Below are positions 31,817 through 38,684 of a stretch of 39,068 nucleotides of DNA, piece by piece. The stretch's first letter is position 1; each line of letters begins with the position of its first letter. The stretch covers positions 1-39,068 of the forward strand of contig QHWT01000101.1 of assembly GCA_003222675.1 (NCBI GenBank), written 5' to 3'. The notes beneath the pieces are model-generated. The model saw only the letters and a list, made by a program, of their open reading frames with translations, did not search any database and was not told where the DNA came from. Both the position numbers and the translations under genes were made by a program. The DNA is from Acidobacteriota bacterium (GTDB lineage: Bacteria; Acidobacteriota; Vicinamibacteria; Vicinamibacterales; 2-12-FULL-66-21).

Positions 31817-31966
31817 ATGACCAGCAAAGAGACCAAAGTGTTAGTCGCGCAACTCGAGGCCGTCATACAACGACTGCGTCAGATTGACGAAGACACGCGC
31901 GCGCGGAGCCGCGAAGCTCAGCGACGGTGGTTGGCCGAGAATCGGAACCGGAGGCGCCGGCGTTAG
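31817..31966 (+). CDS. Small basic coiled-coil protein (49 residues)
   Basis: ATG at 31817 with GGAG 9 nt upstream. The protein starts MTSKETKVLVAQLEAVIQRL with a heptad-like Leu/Val pattern, then a charged helix and an Arg-rich tail (NRNRRRRR). The tail suggests nucleic-acid or membrane-phosphate binding. I recognise no family. The good ribosome-binding site and the TTGACA promoter make it a probable real gene. From 31967 to 32160 nothing else is seen. Confidence 0.6.
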   Translation: MTSKETKVLVAQLEAVIQRLRQIDEDTRARSREAQRRWLAENRNRRRRR

Positions 31967-32160
31967 ACTGCATCGTGATGCCTGCCGAGGGCACACGTAG
32001 GACGGAACACGCGGATCGGTTTGCGCGATGCGGGTGTTCCTATAAATCTCGCAGCACCGTCAGTGAGGAAGAAGAGGAACCATCGTCTGCGTGGGCGCCG
32101 TCCTCCTCACGGTCACCATCGAACAGCGTCCGCTGATACATTGATTCCGCCCCCCACTGG

Positions 32161-32744
32161 ATGACGCTTTTTGCGCGTCGCCGACAATTCCGCTTGCAGG
32201 AGCTCGCGACGGGGGCCTTTCTGGAGACGGCGACCAACGTGCTCGCCTTCGGGTTACCGGGCGTCGGCAAGAGTCATGGGCTGTGTGCGGTGGGGCACGC
32301 GCTCGTCGAGGCCGGCCACAGCGTGCTCTTCACACCGGCCTATGCCCTCGTCCAAGAGCTGCTCAGCGCCAAGCGCGATCTGCAGCTCCCGCGCGCGCTG
32401 CGGAAATTGGATCTGTTCGAGGTGATCCTGCTCGATGACCTGCGGTACGTGCAACAGAGTCCTGACGAAGCCGAAGTGCTCTTTACGCTCCTCGCCGAAC
32501 GGTACGAACGCCGCTCGGTGATGGTGACGAGTAATTTGGTTTCAGTCAGTGGGATCGGATCTTTCGCGACCAGATGGCCACGGCGGCCGCGATCGATCGC
32601 CTCGTCCACCACGCGGTGATTCTTGAATTCGACGTCCCGAGCTATCGCACGGATCGCTCGCGGCCGACGCCGCCGGCGCCCGTGCCATCGCCGCCAGGGC
32701 GTCGGCGAGCACCAGGGCCCTTGGTGACCAAACGTCGCCAGTGA
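32161..32744 (+). pseudogene. istB: IS21-family helper ATPase IstB, truncated and frameshifted
   Basis: AAA+ helper of IS21 transposition. Visible: GAFLETATNVLAFGLPGVGKSH with the Walker A (GLPGVGKS), FTPAYALVQELLSAKRDLQLPRAL, Walker B LFEVILLDDLRYVQQS, and ERYERRSVMVTSNLV. After NLV, at about 32539-32543, one T is lacking: the next frame reads SQWDRIFRDQMATAAAIDRL, then HHAVILEFDVPSYRTD and a stop at 32744. The N-terminal about 60 residues of a normal about 250-residue IstB are missing, as is the partner transposase IstA. A copy of the three-way-junction element follows about 150 bp downstream. Confidence 0.85.
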
Positions 32745-32890
32745 CCAGCCGGTGCGCGATCCGACCGCACAGTCCTCGAACGCCGACGACGCAGGAGGCG
32801 CCAGGAGCCACGATCGGAAACCGGGTAAGGGTACCGCCTCCCCCGGATTCCAGTCTCGATCGCGTCGGCGACGACGAAGACGACGAAGAC

Positions 32891-32987
32891 GGCTGTGGAA
32901 ATGACGTCTCTATGGAAACCACAAAACGGTTTCCACAGAGACTTGGAAATCTCGCACAGAACGCGAGATTCCCACATTCCCACAGCC
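32891..32987. repeat. Three-way-junction element, copy 1
   Basis: A 97-bp segment folding as P1 GGCTGTGG/CCACAGCC at the ends, P2 GTCTCT..GGAAACC with GGTTTCC..AGAGAC, and P3 ATCTCGC/GCGAGAT. It is 148 bp past the istB relic. A homologue at 37479-37575 keeps all three stems with paired base changes. The remainder of 32745-33141 holds no gene that I can support. Confidence 0.65.
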
Positions 32988-33141
32988 GATCCTCATGACT
33001 CAGAAAGGAGAAGACGAAGAACGAAGACGAATCGGAGCAACCGGTCATCAGATTAACAGGCCGCAGGATCGGCGCATCCTCGGCCACATTCAGGACCGGC
33101 CAGAATAATTGTCGCGAACCGGCAAAAGTAGTTGACGTCGA

Positions 33142-33534
33142 TCAGACTTTGTTGGCGCCTCGTCGACGACGCCAGAGCCAATACACTAGGGCGCCGAACG
33201 GGACGAGCTGAACGAATCGGATGAACGGCCCCAATAACCAGTCAGGTAGAGGTAATAGCGGCCACGACGTGATGAAGAGCCCTACCGGCACTGCGGAGAG
33301 GACAAAGAGAACGCGCTTTCGCCAGAGAAAGAACGTTGAAAAGAAAAATGCAACGGGAGAAATCCAGAGGATGCCAAAGAAGGCGATATTCATACCGTAA
33401 CCTTCGAGCGCGCTGGGTTTCATTATCCTTTCGGCCAGCGCCAGGCCCGCCGCGACCGACCCTCCCCACAGGACGAGCCAGCAGGCAATCGCACCGATAT
33501 TGACGAGGACACGTCGAGCCGGTGTCGCCGTCAT
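33142..33534 (-). CDS. Small integral membrane protein, unknown function
   Basis: 130 residues with about four hydrophobic segments: NIGAIACWLVLWGGSVAAGLA, MNIAFFGILWISPVAFFFSTFF (split here as NIAFFGILWISPVAFFF), VLFVLSAVPVGLFITSW and FVQLVPFGALVYWLW, ending in a basic RRRRGANKV. No family is recognised. Its ATG overlaps the stop of the 53-residue gene (ATGA), so the two are co-translated and probably function together. Confidence 0.65.
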   Translation of the reverse strand: MTATPARRVLVNIGAIACWLVLWGGSVAAGLALAERIMKPSALEGYGMNIAFFGILWISPVAFFFSTFFLWRKRVLFVLSAVPVGLFITSWPLLPLPDWLLGPFIRFVQLVPFGALVYWLWRRRRGANKV

Positions 33535-33692
33535 CGCTTCTTCGCCGCCTTCCGCTTCGTCCCCTTCCGCGCCTTCGGCTTCTCCTTCCGGCTTCCCGGC
33601 GTCCTCCCTGGCGGCGGAGGCGTCTGGAGCAACGCCTTGACGGTCGTCTCGAAATCGAGGGGGTTCCTGAGTAGGTGGTCACGCTTCGCCAT
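33531..33692 (-). CDS. 53-residue Lys/Arg-rich small protein
   Basis: ATG at 33692, TGA at 33531-33533. The N-terminal half reads AKRDHLLRNPLDFETTVKAL, followed by LLQTPPPPGR and a very basic tail (SRKEKPKARK, GTKRKAAKKR). The LLxTPPPP turn and basic end are reminiscent of small DNA-associated or toxin-antitoxin-linked proteins; no firm family. It overlaps the membrane protein gene by 4 bp, strong evidence that it is translated. It lies back to back with the P63C gene (55-bp gap). Confidence 0.6.
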   Translation of the reverse strand: MAKRDHLLRNPLDFETTVKALLQTPPPPGRTPGSRKEKPKARKGTKRKAAKKR

Positions 33693-33710
33693 ATAGCCTC
33701 AAGAAAATGC

Positions 33711-33739
33711 TTGCCTGCAAGCAGGCTTGATCATATGCT
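33711..33739 (+). promoter_or_regulatory. Promoter of the P63C gene with overlapping palindrome; probably leaderless
   Basis: TTGCCT (33711-33716) and TATGCT (33734-33739) are 17 bp apart. The start point would then be close to 33747, which is the A of the ATG chosen for the P63C gene. No Shine-Dalgarno precedes that ATG, so the mRNA may be leaderless. The palindrome GCCTGC-AA-GCAGGC (33713-33726) overlaps the -35 box and spacer, a likely operator. TGCTTGCC occurs twice (33708-33715 and 33736-33743). Confidence 0.5.
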
Positions 33740-33746
33740 TGCCGCC

Positions 33747-34787
33747 ATGCATGACAAGCCTTCGCTGCTGGACATCGCTGCTAAGGGCGGGAAAGCTCGT
33801 GCCAAGCGACTGACTAAGCAACAGCGATCCGAGATTGCCAGAACCGCCGCGACTGCGCGATGGGCGGAGTCCACGCCGCGCGCAACCCACTCTGGCGAGT
33901 TGAAACTGGGGAACGCCACTATTCCATGCGCCGTGCTGGAGGACGGAACCCGAGTCCTGACTCAGGTGGAATTTATGATGGCGCTCGGCCGAAATCCGCG
34001 CCCCATGAGCGCTCGGGGCAGCGAATTCGAGCATGTCCCTTCTATTCTGCGCGGAAAGGCCATTAACCCATTCATCCCTCAGGACTTGCTGGATTCGAGC
34101 CGCCCGATAAAATTCATCACACCTAGCGGAAATTCGGCGCTCGGGTTTCGGGCGGAGATTCTCCCGAAGGTGTGCGACGTTTATTTGAAAGCGCGCGAAG
34201 CTGGCGCGCTGCCGCCGAACCAGCAGCACATCGCCGCCCAAGCCGAAATCCTCGTTCGAGCGCTGGCGCATCTCGGCATCCTCGCGCTCGTCGATGAGGC
34301 CACGGGCTTTCAAGACGCCAGAGCACGCGATGCGCTCGCCAAGATCCTGGAAGAGTTTGTCGCCAAGGAACTGCGAAAGTGGGTCAGCACCTTTCCGGCT
34401 GACTATTACAAAGAACTCTTTCGGTTGCGCAGATGGCGATTCCCAGACCTGCCTCGTGACCAACAAAAGCGCCCGGTTATGGCAGGCAAGATCACCAATG
34501 ACGTTGTGTACGCTCGGCTCGCTCCAGGCGTTCGCGCCGAACTGCATCGGCTCACGCCACGCGATGAGAAAGGCCGACTGAAACACAAGTTGTTTCAGCG
34601 CCTCACTGAGAACGTCGGCCATCCCAAGTTGCGCGAGCACCTGTCGGCCGTTGTCGTTGTAATGAAGTTGTCTTCGGATTGGGATTCCTTCATGCGGAAT
34701 CTCGACCATGTTCTCCCGAAATACGCCGACATGCCGTTGTTCGATGACCTTCCACCGATTGAGGCTGACGTGACGCCAGCGCTGTAG
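33747..34787 (+). CDS. P63C domain-containing protein
   Basis: 346 residues from the ATG at 33747; ATGs at 33735 and further up are possible. The N-terminus is a basic helix-rich stretch (AAKGGKARAKRLTKQQRSEI, repeated small/Lys pattern), followed by GELKLGNATIPCAVLEDGTRVLTQ, FMMALGRNPRP, KFITPSGNSALGFRAEILPKV and the C-terminal P63C-like part with KELRKWVSTFPADYYKELFRL, ITNDVVYARLAPGV and LHRLTPRDEKGRLKHKLFQ, quoted in part. P63C proteins are common in phages, plasmids and accessory regions; function unknown. It lies in a mobile-element-rich stretch, consistent with lateral transfer. Confidence 0.85.
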   Translation: MHDKPSLLDIAAKGGKARAKRLTKQQRSEIARTAATARWAESTPRATHSGELKLGNATIPCAVLEDGTRVLTQVEFMMALGRNPRPMSARGSEFEHVPSILRGKAINPFIPQDLLDSSRPIKFITPSGNSALGFRAEILPKVCDVYLKAREAGALPPNQQHIAAQAEILVRALAHLGILALVDEATGFQDARARDALAKILEEFVAKELRKWVSTFPADYYKELFRLRRWRFPDLPRDQQKRPVMAGKITNDVVYARLAPGVRAELHRLTPRDEKGRLKHKLFQRLTENVGHPKLREHLSAVVVVMKLSSDWDSFMRNLDHVLPKYADMPLFDDLPPIEADVTPAL

Positions 34788-34797
34788 GTCGCCACCA

Positions 34798-34955
34798 CTA
34801 CTCAGGCTTGCCAAACGGCAAGGGGAACCGAGAACCGGTAGTTCGCCGCCCAGCCCGACGCCAGCGAATCTCACAGCGCACGTCCTCGGCTTCACGCCTC
34901 CACTGATTGCTCACCCACGCCTGAATCATCTCGAATGGCGGTTTAGCTCCCTTGA
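34798..34955 (-). CDS. Fragment of an unidentified protein, N-terminus cut
   Basis: On the minus strand a frame reads QFKGAKPPFEMIQAWVSNQW, then RREAEDVRCEIRWRRAGRRT and FPLPFGKPE to a TAG at 34798. The composition looks coding, with Trp, Phe and charged residues well mixed. At the other end it meets the serine recombinase relic, so the N-terminus is lost. I do not recognise the family. It is convergent with the P63C gene, with a 10-bp gap. Confidence 0.35.
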
Positions 34956-34956
34956 A

Positions 34957-35133
34957 TTGCGCAGCCGCAACCTGCGAAACCTCGTTACAACATTAGAGGA
35001 GCTGCAAGGGCTCGGCATCGCGTTCGTTTCGCTCGGAGGGGGAATCGATTTCACGACACCTGCGGGCAAGCTCCAGCTGCACATCCTAGCGGCCCTGGCC
35101 GAACTCGAGCGAGAGCGCATCCGTGAGCGCGTC
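34957..35133 (+). pseudogene. Serine recombinase (resolvase) fragment
   Basis: 59 residues matching the middle of the catalytic domain: RNLRNLVTTLEELQGLGIAF, VSLGGGIDFTTPAGKLQLHI and LAALAELERERIRERV. The N-terminal part with the catalytic Ser and the C-terminal HTH are absent. After RERV it diverges into sequence shared with the 3' end of the lipoprotein gene on the other strand. It resembles, but is not the same copy as, the recombinase relic at 37672. Confidence 0.7.
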
Positions 35134-35140
35134 CCAGAGG

Positions 35141-35509
35141 CTATTTCTCTTTATGAACGGAGCAGTCACCTTCCCAGCGGTACGCTAAGATTCGACCTGC
35201 TGCATCGGTGGTCCAGTCGAAGCGGCAAATCGGCGTCTCTGCCGAGGCTGTTCCGACTTCCAAGCGTGGGAAGTAATAGGAACGCACTTGTGTGTCGCCT
35301 TGATAGAGCCACGAGTACACCTTTCCACCACCCGTCGGCATCTCAAATACCGAGCTTGGCGGACCCCATCTGGCAATGAGAGTGCTAATGCCCTGACCGA
35401 CCCACGGATCAAGCGCGACCCGAATCTGGGCAGGAGACGAGGCGCAGGCCGAAGTCGCGCCGCTACAGAGCATCAGGAGTAGTAGACGCCGACGGAAATC
35501 GATTCCCAC
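35141..35509 (-). CDS. Putative lipoprotein
   Basis: 122 residues from a GTG at 35509 with GGGAGG just upstream. The N-terminus is a lipoprotein-type signal (RRRLLLLMLCSGATSACASS) with a candidate lipobox Cys in TSAC. The mature part has GQGISTLIARWGPPSSVFEM, GGGKVYSWLYQGD and a C-terminal CRFDWTTDAAGRILAYRWEG. The WGPP plus VYSWLY pattern resembles small outer-membrane-type (SmpA/OmlA-like) proteins, though the identity is not firm. It is flanked by IS relics on both sides and could itself have moved with them. Confidence 0.7.
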   Translation of the reverse strand: MGIDFRRRLLLLMLCSGATSACASSPAQIRVALDPWVGQGISTLIARWGPPSSVFEMPTGGGKVYSWLYQGDTQVRSYYFPRLEVGTASAETPICRFDWTTDAAGRILAYRWEGDCSVHKEK

Positions 35510-35537
35510 TCGTCCTCCCTTCCTGCGGCCACGCGGT

Positions 35538-36550
35538 CTAGACGAAGAGCCAGTCCACCTTTGCGAGGCCGCGCAACTTCACCTTGCGGATCCAGGCAAT
35601 CGTCTTCAACCACCCAAAGGCCGGCTCGATGCGCGGCCGCGCGTGCTGGCTCATCGCGGAGCCCTCGTGCCTTGTCGTCCGTCTATCGATGGCCCTGCCC
35701 CCTGGCCGCGCGAGATTCTGCGTGACGTGGGGCGTCGTGCCCAGCTCACGCGCGAGATCGACAAACTCCTGCACGTCATACCCTTTGTCGGCGCCCACCG
35801 TGCGGCGACGGCGCGGTGCGCGCTGCCACTGCGCGTGCAGCATCAGCAGGCCGGCTTCGCGTTCGGCATACCCATCGGCCTGCGTCGCCATGGCATCGGC
35901 AATGAGGCCGTGCCGATTGTCGATCAACAAATGTCCGAGATACGCCAACCGCGACTCGGCGTTGTTCGACCGTCGATACAGCCGTGCGTCGGGATCCGTC
36001 TTGGAGGCGTGCGTGTCGTTCTTGCGCTCCTGTCCTCGAAAGTTGCGCCCGTCGCCGTCGGTGCCGCCATCCTTCCGCTGAAAACTTTTTTGGCTCGCCC
36101 ACGCGTCGATGAGCGTGCCATCCCCCGTGAAGTGCTCGTCGGACATCAGGTCCTTCGCCCGCGCCACGACATGGTGGAAGAAGCTGCGCGCGATGTCTTG
36201 ATTGAGCAGCCGGTCGCGATTCTTCGTGAACACCGTCGCGTCCTAGATCGGCTCGTCGATCTCGATGCCGACGAACCACCGAAACAACAGGTTGTAATCC
36301 AGCTGCTCCATCAACAGCCGCTCGCTGCGGATCGAGTAGAAGACCTGCAGCAACTGCGCTCGCAGCAGACGCTCGGGCGGGATCGACGGCCGACCGACCC
36401 GCGCATACAAGCCATCGAACTCCCGCGACATGGCGCGGAGCACATCGCTACCAACGCGCGGATCGCCCGGAGCGGGTGATCCTGCGGCACGCGCTGCTCG
36501 GCCGACACGTAACTAAACATCGAATCGGGCTCGCGGTGATCTCCTCGCAT
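35538..36550 (-). pseudogene. IS5-family-like transposase with several lesions
   Basis: From ATG 36550: MRGDHREPDSMFSYVSAEQR, HPLRAIRALV; then a 1-nt lesion near 36452 moves the reading to VLRAMSREFDGLYARVGRP, PERLLRAQLLQVFYSIRSER and LDYNLLFRWFVGIEIDEPI. A TAG at 36243-36245 replaces the expected Trp codon, after which DATVFTKNRDRLL continues in frame. Later come FTGDGTLIDAWAS, GADKGYDVQEFV and IEPAFGWLKTIAW, the DDE-type pieces. The C-terminus stops at VDWLFV, about 20 residues short. It cannot make a working transposase unless readthrough and shifts are repaired. Confidence 0.85.
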
Positions 36551-36599
36551 GCCCGGCATAGTAGTACGGGATCAGCGATCTGTCGATCCCTAAAATGAA

Positions 36600-36622
36600 G
36601 AGTTTTTCAGCAAGCTCTTAGG
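36600..36622 (-). repeat. Likely terminal repeat of the IS5-like element
   Basis: GAGTTTTTCAGCAAGCTC (36600-36617) reads on the minus strand as GAGCTTGCTGAAAAACTC, a common end pattern of IS5-family elements. It lies about 50 bp upstream of the transposase ATG, as expected for the left end. No matching end is found past the truncated 3' end near 35538. Confidence 0.5.
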
Positions 36623-37064
36623 GGTAACGCGCCAGGCGACCGTCTCCAAAATGGAGACGTGGTCCAGATTATCTGTGACCGACAAAATGAATAGGCGACC
36701 CGCCTCCCGCCGCCGGGAGTCCGTACGCGTCATCATGGTCCGTCGTGACCGAAGAGATGTTTGGTGGGCAACACCGTCACTGACATGGTGAGAGATTTCG
36801 AGCGTTGAGGCGTGGACACCCTGGAACGCTCATCCATCGCGGCACGGCCGCCTCCGCCGACTCCGGGCTTGTGAGAGTCGGCTCCGGCGGCCTGAACGGA
36901 GATGGTGTGTCTTGACACCGCCGACGTCGTTAGAGATGTCTCCACGCCGCTGATCGACGGCGGTGCTGACGCGACACGAGGAGAACCGGCAGCATCATCG
37001 GAATTCGATTGCTTGCGTAGGCATGGGCCGATTGTCGCACACGTCGACGCGTCATTCAGCGGAG
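36623..37064. other. Gene-free stretch with palindromes, possibly relic IS ends
   Basis: No supported gene. It begins GTAACGCGCCAGGCGACCGT, which resembles an IS66-type terminal end, though that is only a pattern memory. CGTCTCC/GGAGACG (36641-36659) is a perfect 7-bp hairpin with AAAAT loop. An imperfect palindrome with GACTC/GAGTCGG arms lies at about 36847-36892. It may be remains of several elements inserted into each other. Confidence 0.35.
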
Positions 37065-37235
37065 CGGCGATTTGAAACTAGACCACTACCCATTGTTGCG
37101 GACCAAACTGGCACCGGACGCCATCCCAACGCGTGATGGCTCGCAACGTTCCTCATCCGCCGGGGAATGCGTTGCGTTGTTGCGCACCAAGGAGGGACGC
37201 GGGCATGGCATCGCGCACCGGCGCGCGCAGGCACG

Positions 37236-37358
37236 GTGTTTGCCGGCGACGAAAAGCTGACGACGGCGTTGCTCGATCGGCTCGCCCATCATGCGACCGT
37301 GATCACCACTAAGGGGAAAAGCTATCGCATGCGAAAACGGCGCGGCGGCGGCTCATGA
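37236..37358 (+). pseudogene. istB: C-terminal relic of istB
   Basis: Forty residues: VFAGDEKLTTALLDRLAHHA then TVITTKGKSYRMRKRRGGGS and a stop at 37358. It matches the end of IstB-type ATPases (GDEKLTTALLDRL, TTKGKSYRMRKR). The Walker motifs and most of the protein are missing. It is a different subgroup from the istB relic at 32161, which ends with DVPSYRTD-type sequence. The three-way-junction element follows 121 bp later. Confidence 0.75.
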
Positions 37359-37478
37359 CAGGGCACGATGCGAAAACCAACCGCGTAGGATGCCCCAGGA
37401 ACGACGATCAGTGCGCCGCCCAGGGTCTGCTATCCCCCGATTTCGAGGGCTGAGGAGGTGATGACGAAAATCGCACGC

Positions 37479-37575
37479 GGCTGTGGAAATGCCGCTCCTA
37501 TGGAAATCACAGAACGATTTCCACAGGAGCTTGGAATCTCGCAGAGAACGCGAGATTCCCACATTCCCACAAGCC
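37479..37575. repeat. Three-way-junction element, copy 2
   Basis: Homologous to 32891-32987. P1 GGCTGTGG with CCACAAGCC (one bulged A), P2 GCTCCT..GGAAATC with GATTTCC..AGGAGC, P3 GGAATCTCGC with GCGAGATTCC. Compared with copy 1, P2 changed GTCTCT to GCTCCT on one side and AGAGAC to AGGAGC on the other, keeping pairing. A 50-codon frame from ATG 37461 (AGGAGG upstream) to 37613 spans it, but copy 1 breaks that frame. Confidence 0.65.
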
Positions 37576-37671
37576 GATTCCTCTTCATTGTCACGGAGAA
37601 GAACGTAGAATAAACTGCCCTCACGGTGGATCACTTTCCGAGCGGCGTACTGGTCTACTTTCCGAGCGGCG

Positions 37672-38279
37672 CCTCCAGTTGCAATCTACGCGAGGGTCAG
37701 CACGCACCAGCAAACAAGCGAGAACCAGCTCCTTGAGCTGCGCCGCTACATAACCGCTCGCGGCTGGACCGCTACAGAGTACGTCGATCAGGGTGTATCA
37801 GGCGCGAAGGACAGGCGACCTGCGCTTGATCGGATGGTGCAGGCGATTCGCAGGCATCAGGTGCAGGCGGTCGTCTGCTGGAAGCTGGATCGCCTCGGGC
37901 GCAACCTGCGGCATTTGGTGTTGTTCCTCGATGATCTGCACGCGAGGGGGATCGCATTTGTGACGCTCGGAGAGGGGATCGATACCAGCACGCCAGCAGG
38001 ACGCCTCGTCGCGGGGGTGCTCGCCTCAATCGCGGAGTTCGAGCGTGCCCGCGTGCAGGAGCGGATACACGCCGGACTCGCGCGGGCCAGGGCACAAGGG
38101 CGGAAGCTCGGGAGGCCGAAACAGGATGCCCCTGTGGAGCGCCTACAGGCTGTTCACGGGCTTTCTGTGAGGGCGGCAGCGCGACGGCTTGAGGTCGTCC
38201 CTCGACAGTCCAGCGCTGGCGTAGCGCCTCTCAGCAGGCATCCAGCTCCGAATTTTGTACCGGTAATCCCTCTCGTTAG
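37672..38279 (+). pseudogene. Serine recombinase (resolvase/invertase) with lost start and frameshift
   Basis: The frame begins PPVAIYARVSTHQQTSENQL, with the catalytic Ser in RVS, then EYVDQGVSGAKDRRPALDRM, CWKLDRLGRNLRHLVLFLDD, EGIDTSTPAGRL and AEFERARVQERIHAGLARAR, and GRKLGRPKQ. No start codon remains because the IS21-type end stops exactly before the first codon. Near 38196-38200 one base is missing in the HTH: the present frame goes to VVPRQSSAG, while another reads PSTVQRWRSASQQ and stops at 38277-38279. Both ends are therefore damaged. It was a full-length small resolvase of about 200 residues. Confidence 0.82.
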
Positions 38280-38684
38280 CCTCGACAGCTTTCGCCTCAA
38301 TTCACTCCCAAATAGACGCCTCCGCCGACGAGCGGGGGCGTGCCTCTTATCAAGACTTTCATCGTCACACTGTCTGCGTGTGTCGAGGCTCCGATCTCGC
38401 GGGACGGTCACCCGTGACGCTCTCGTAACGGCTTTCTGCGAACGGCCTTACCTAGTCGCCCATCTCGGGCCCGCCTGAAGCCACTACGAAACAATTTTGA
38501 AAACCGTGCGCCTCTTCCGGCGCTGACAGGAACGACAGCGGGCATCAGCAAGGGCCGGGGGGAGTCACGTATGGGACGCGAACCACCTGCGCAGAGTGGC
38601 GGTTGACCGGATGATGGGGCGCACATACCATCGCGCTGCCAAGCCCGGCGAATCGTTCGCTCCGGCGTCATTTCGGGAGGCACC
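38280..38684. other. Intergenic stretch with no recognised feature
   Basis: No supported gene, RNA or repeat. Open frames on either strand have skewed composition (Arg/Ser/Pro-rich) and no ribosome-binding sites. AAATAGACGCC at about 38305-38315 shares the end of the island motif but lacks its ATACCA block. The promoter of the gene at 38685 must lie here; I cannot pick it out. Confidence 0.4.

Larger units (their letters stand above)
37065..37671 (+). mobile_element. Internally deleted IS21-family element
   Basis: The right end has two direct terminal units, 37627-37647 and 37651-37671, both with ACTTTCCGAGCGGCG, 24 bp apart. The left end has the inverted counterpart at 37065-37085 (GAAACTAGACCA matching TGGTCTACTTTC). 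Between them only about 120 bp of istB remain, with istA gone. Size is about 607 bp against about 2.4 kb for intact IS21 relatives. Multiple terminal repeats are typical of IS21. Such a piece could still be moved in trans. Its right end abuts the serine recombinase relic, removing that gene's start. Confidence 0.65.

Noticed and set aside
36641-36659. CGTCTCC/GGAGACG hairpin as a terminator
   Set aside because: No gene precedes it and no T-run follows; more likely part of an IS end.
37461-37613. A 50-codon frame with AGGAGG upstream crossing three-way-junction copy 2
   Set aside because: Copy 1 breaks the same frame by a one-base difference while keeping the stems, so structure and not coding seems conserved.
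37353-37634. Minus-strand frames across both three-way-junction copies (CGNVGISRSLRD-type and WESRVLCEISK-type)
   Set aside because: They read the same palindromic DNA in several frames with similar products; no start signals and no domain.
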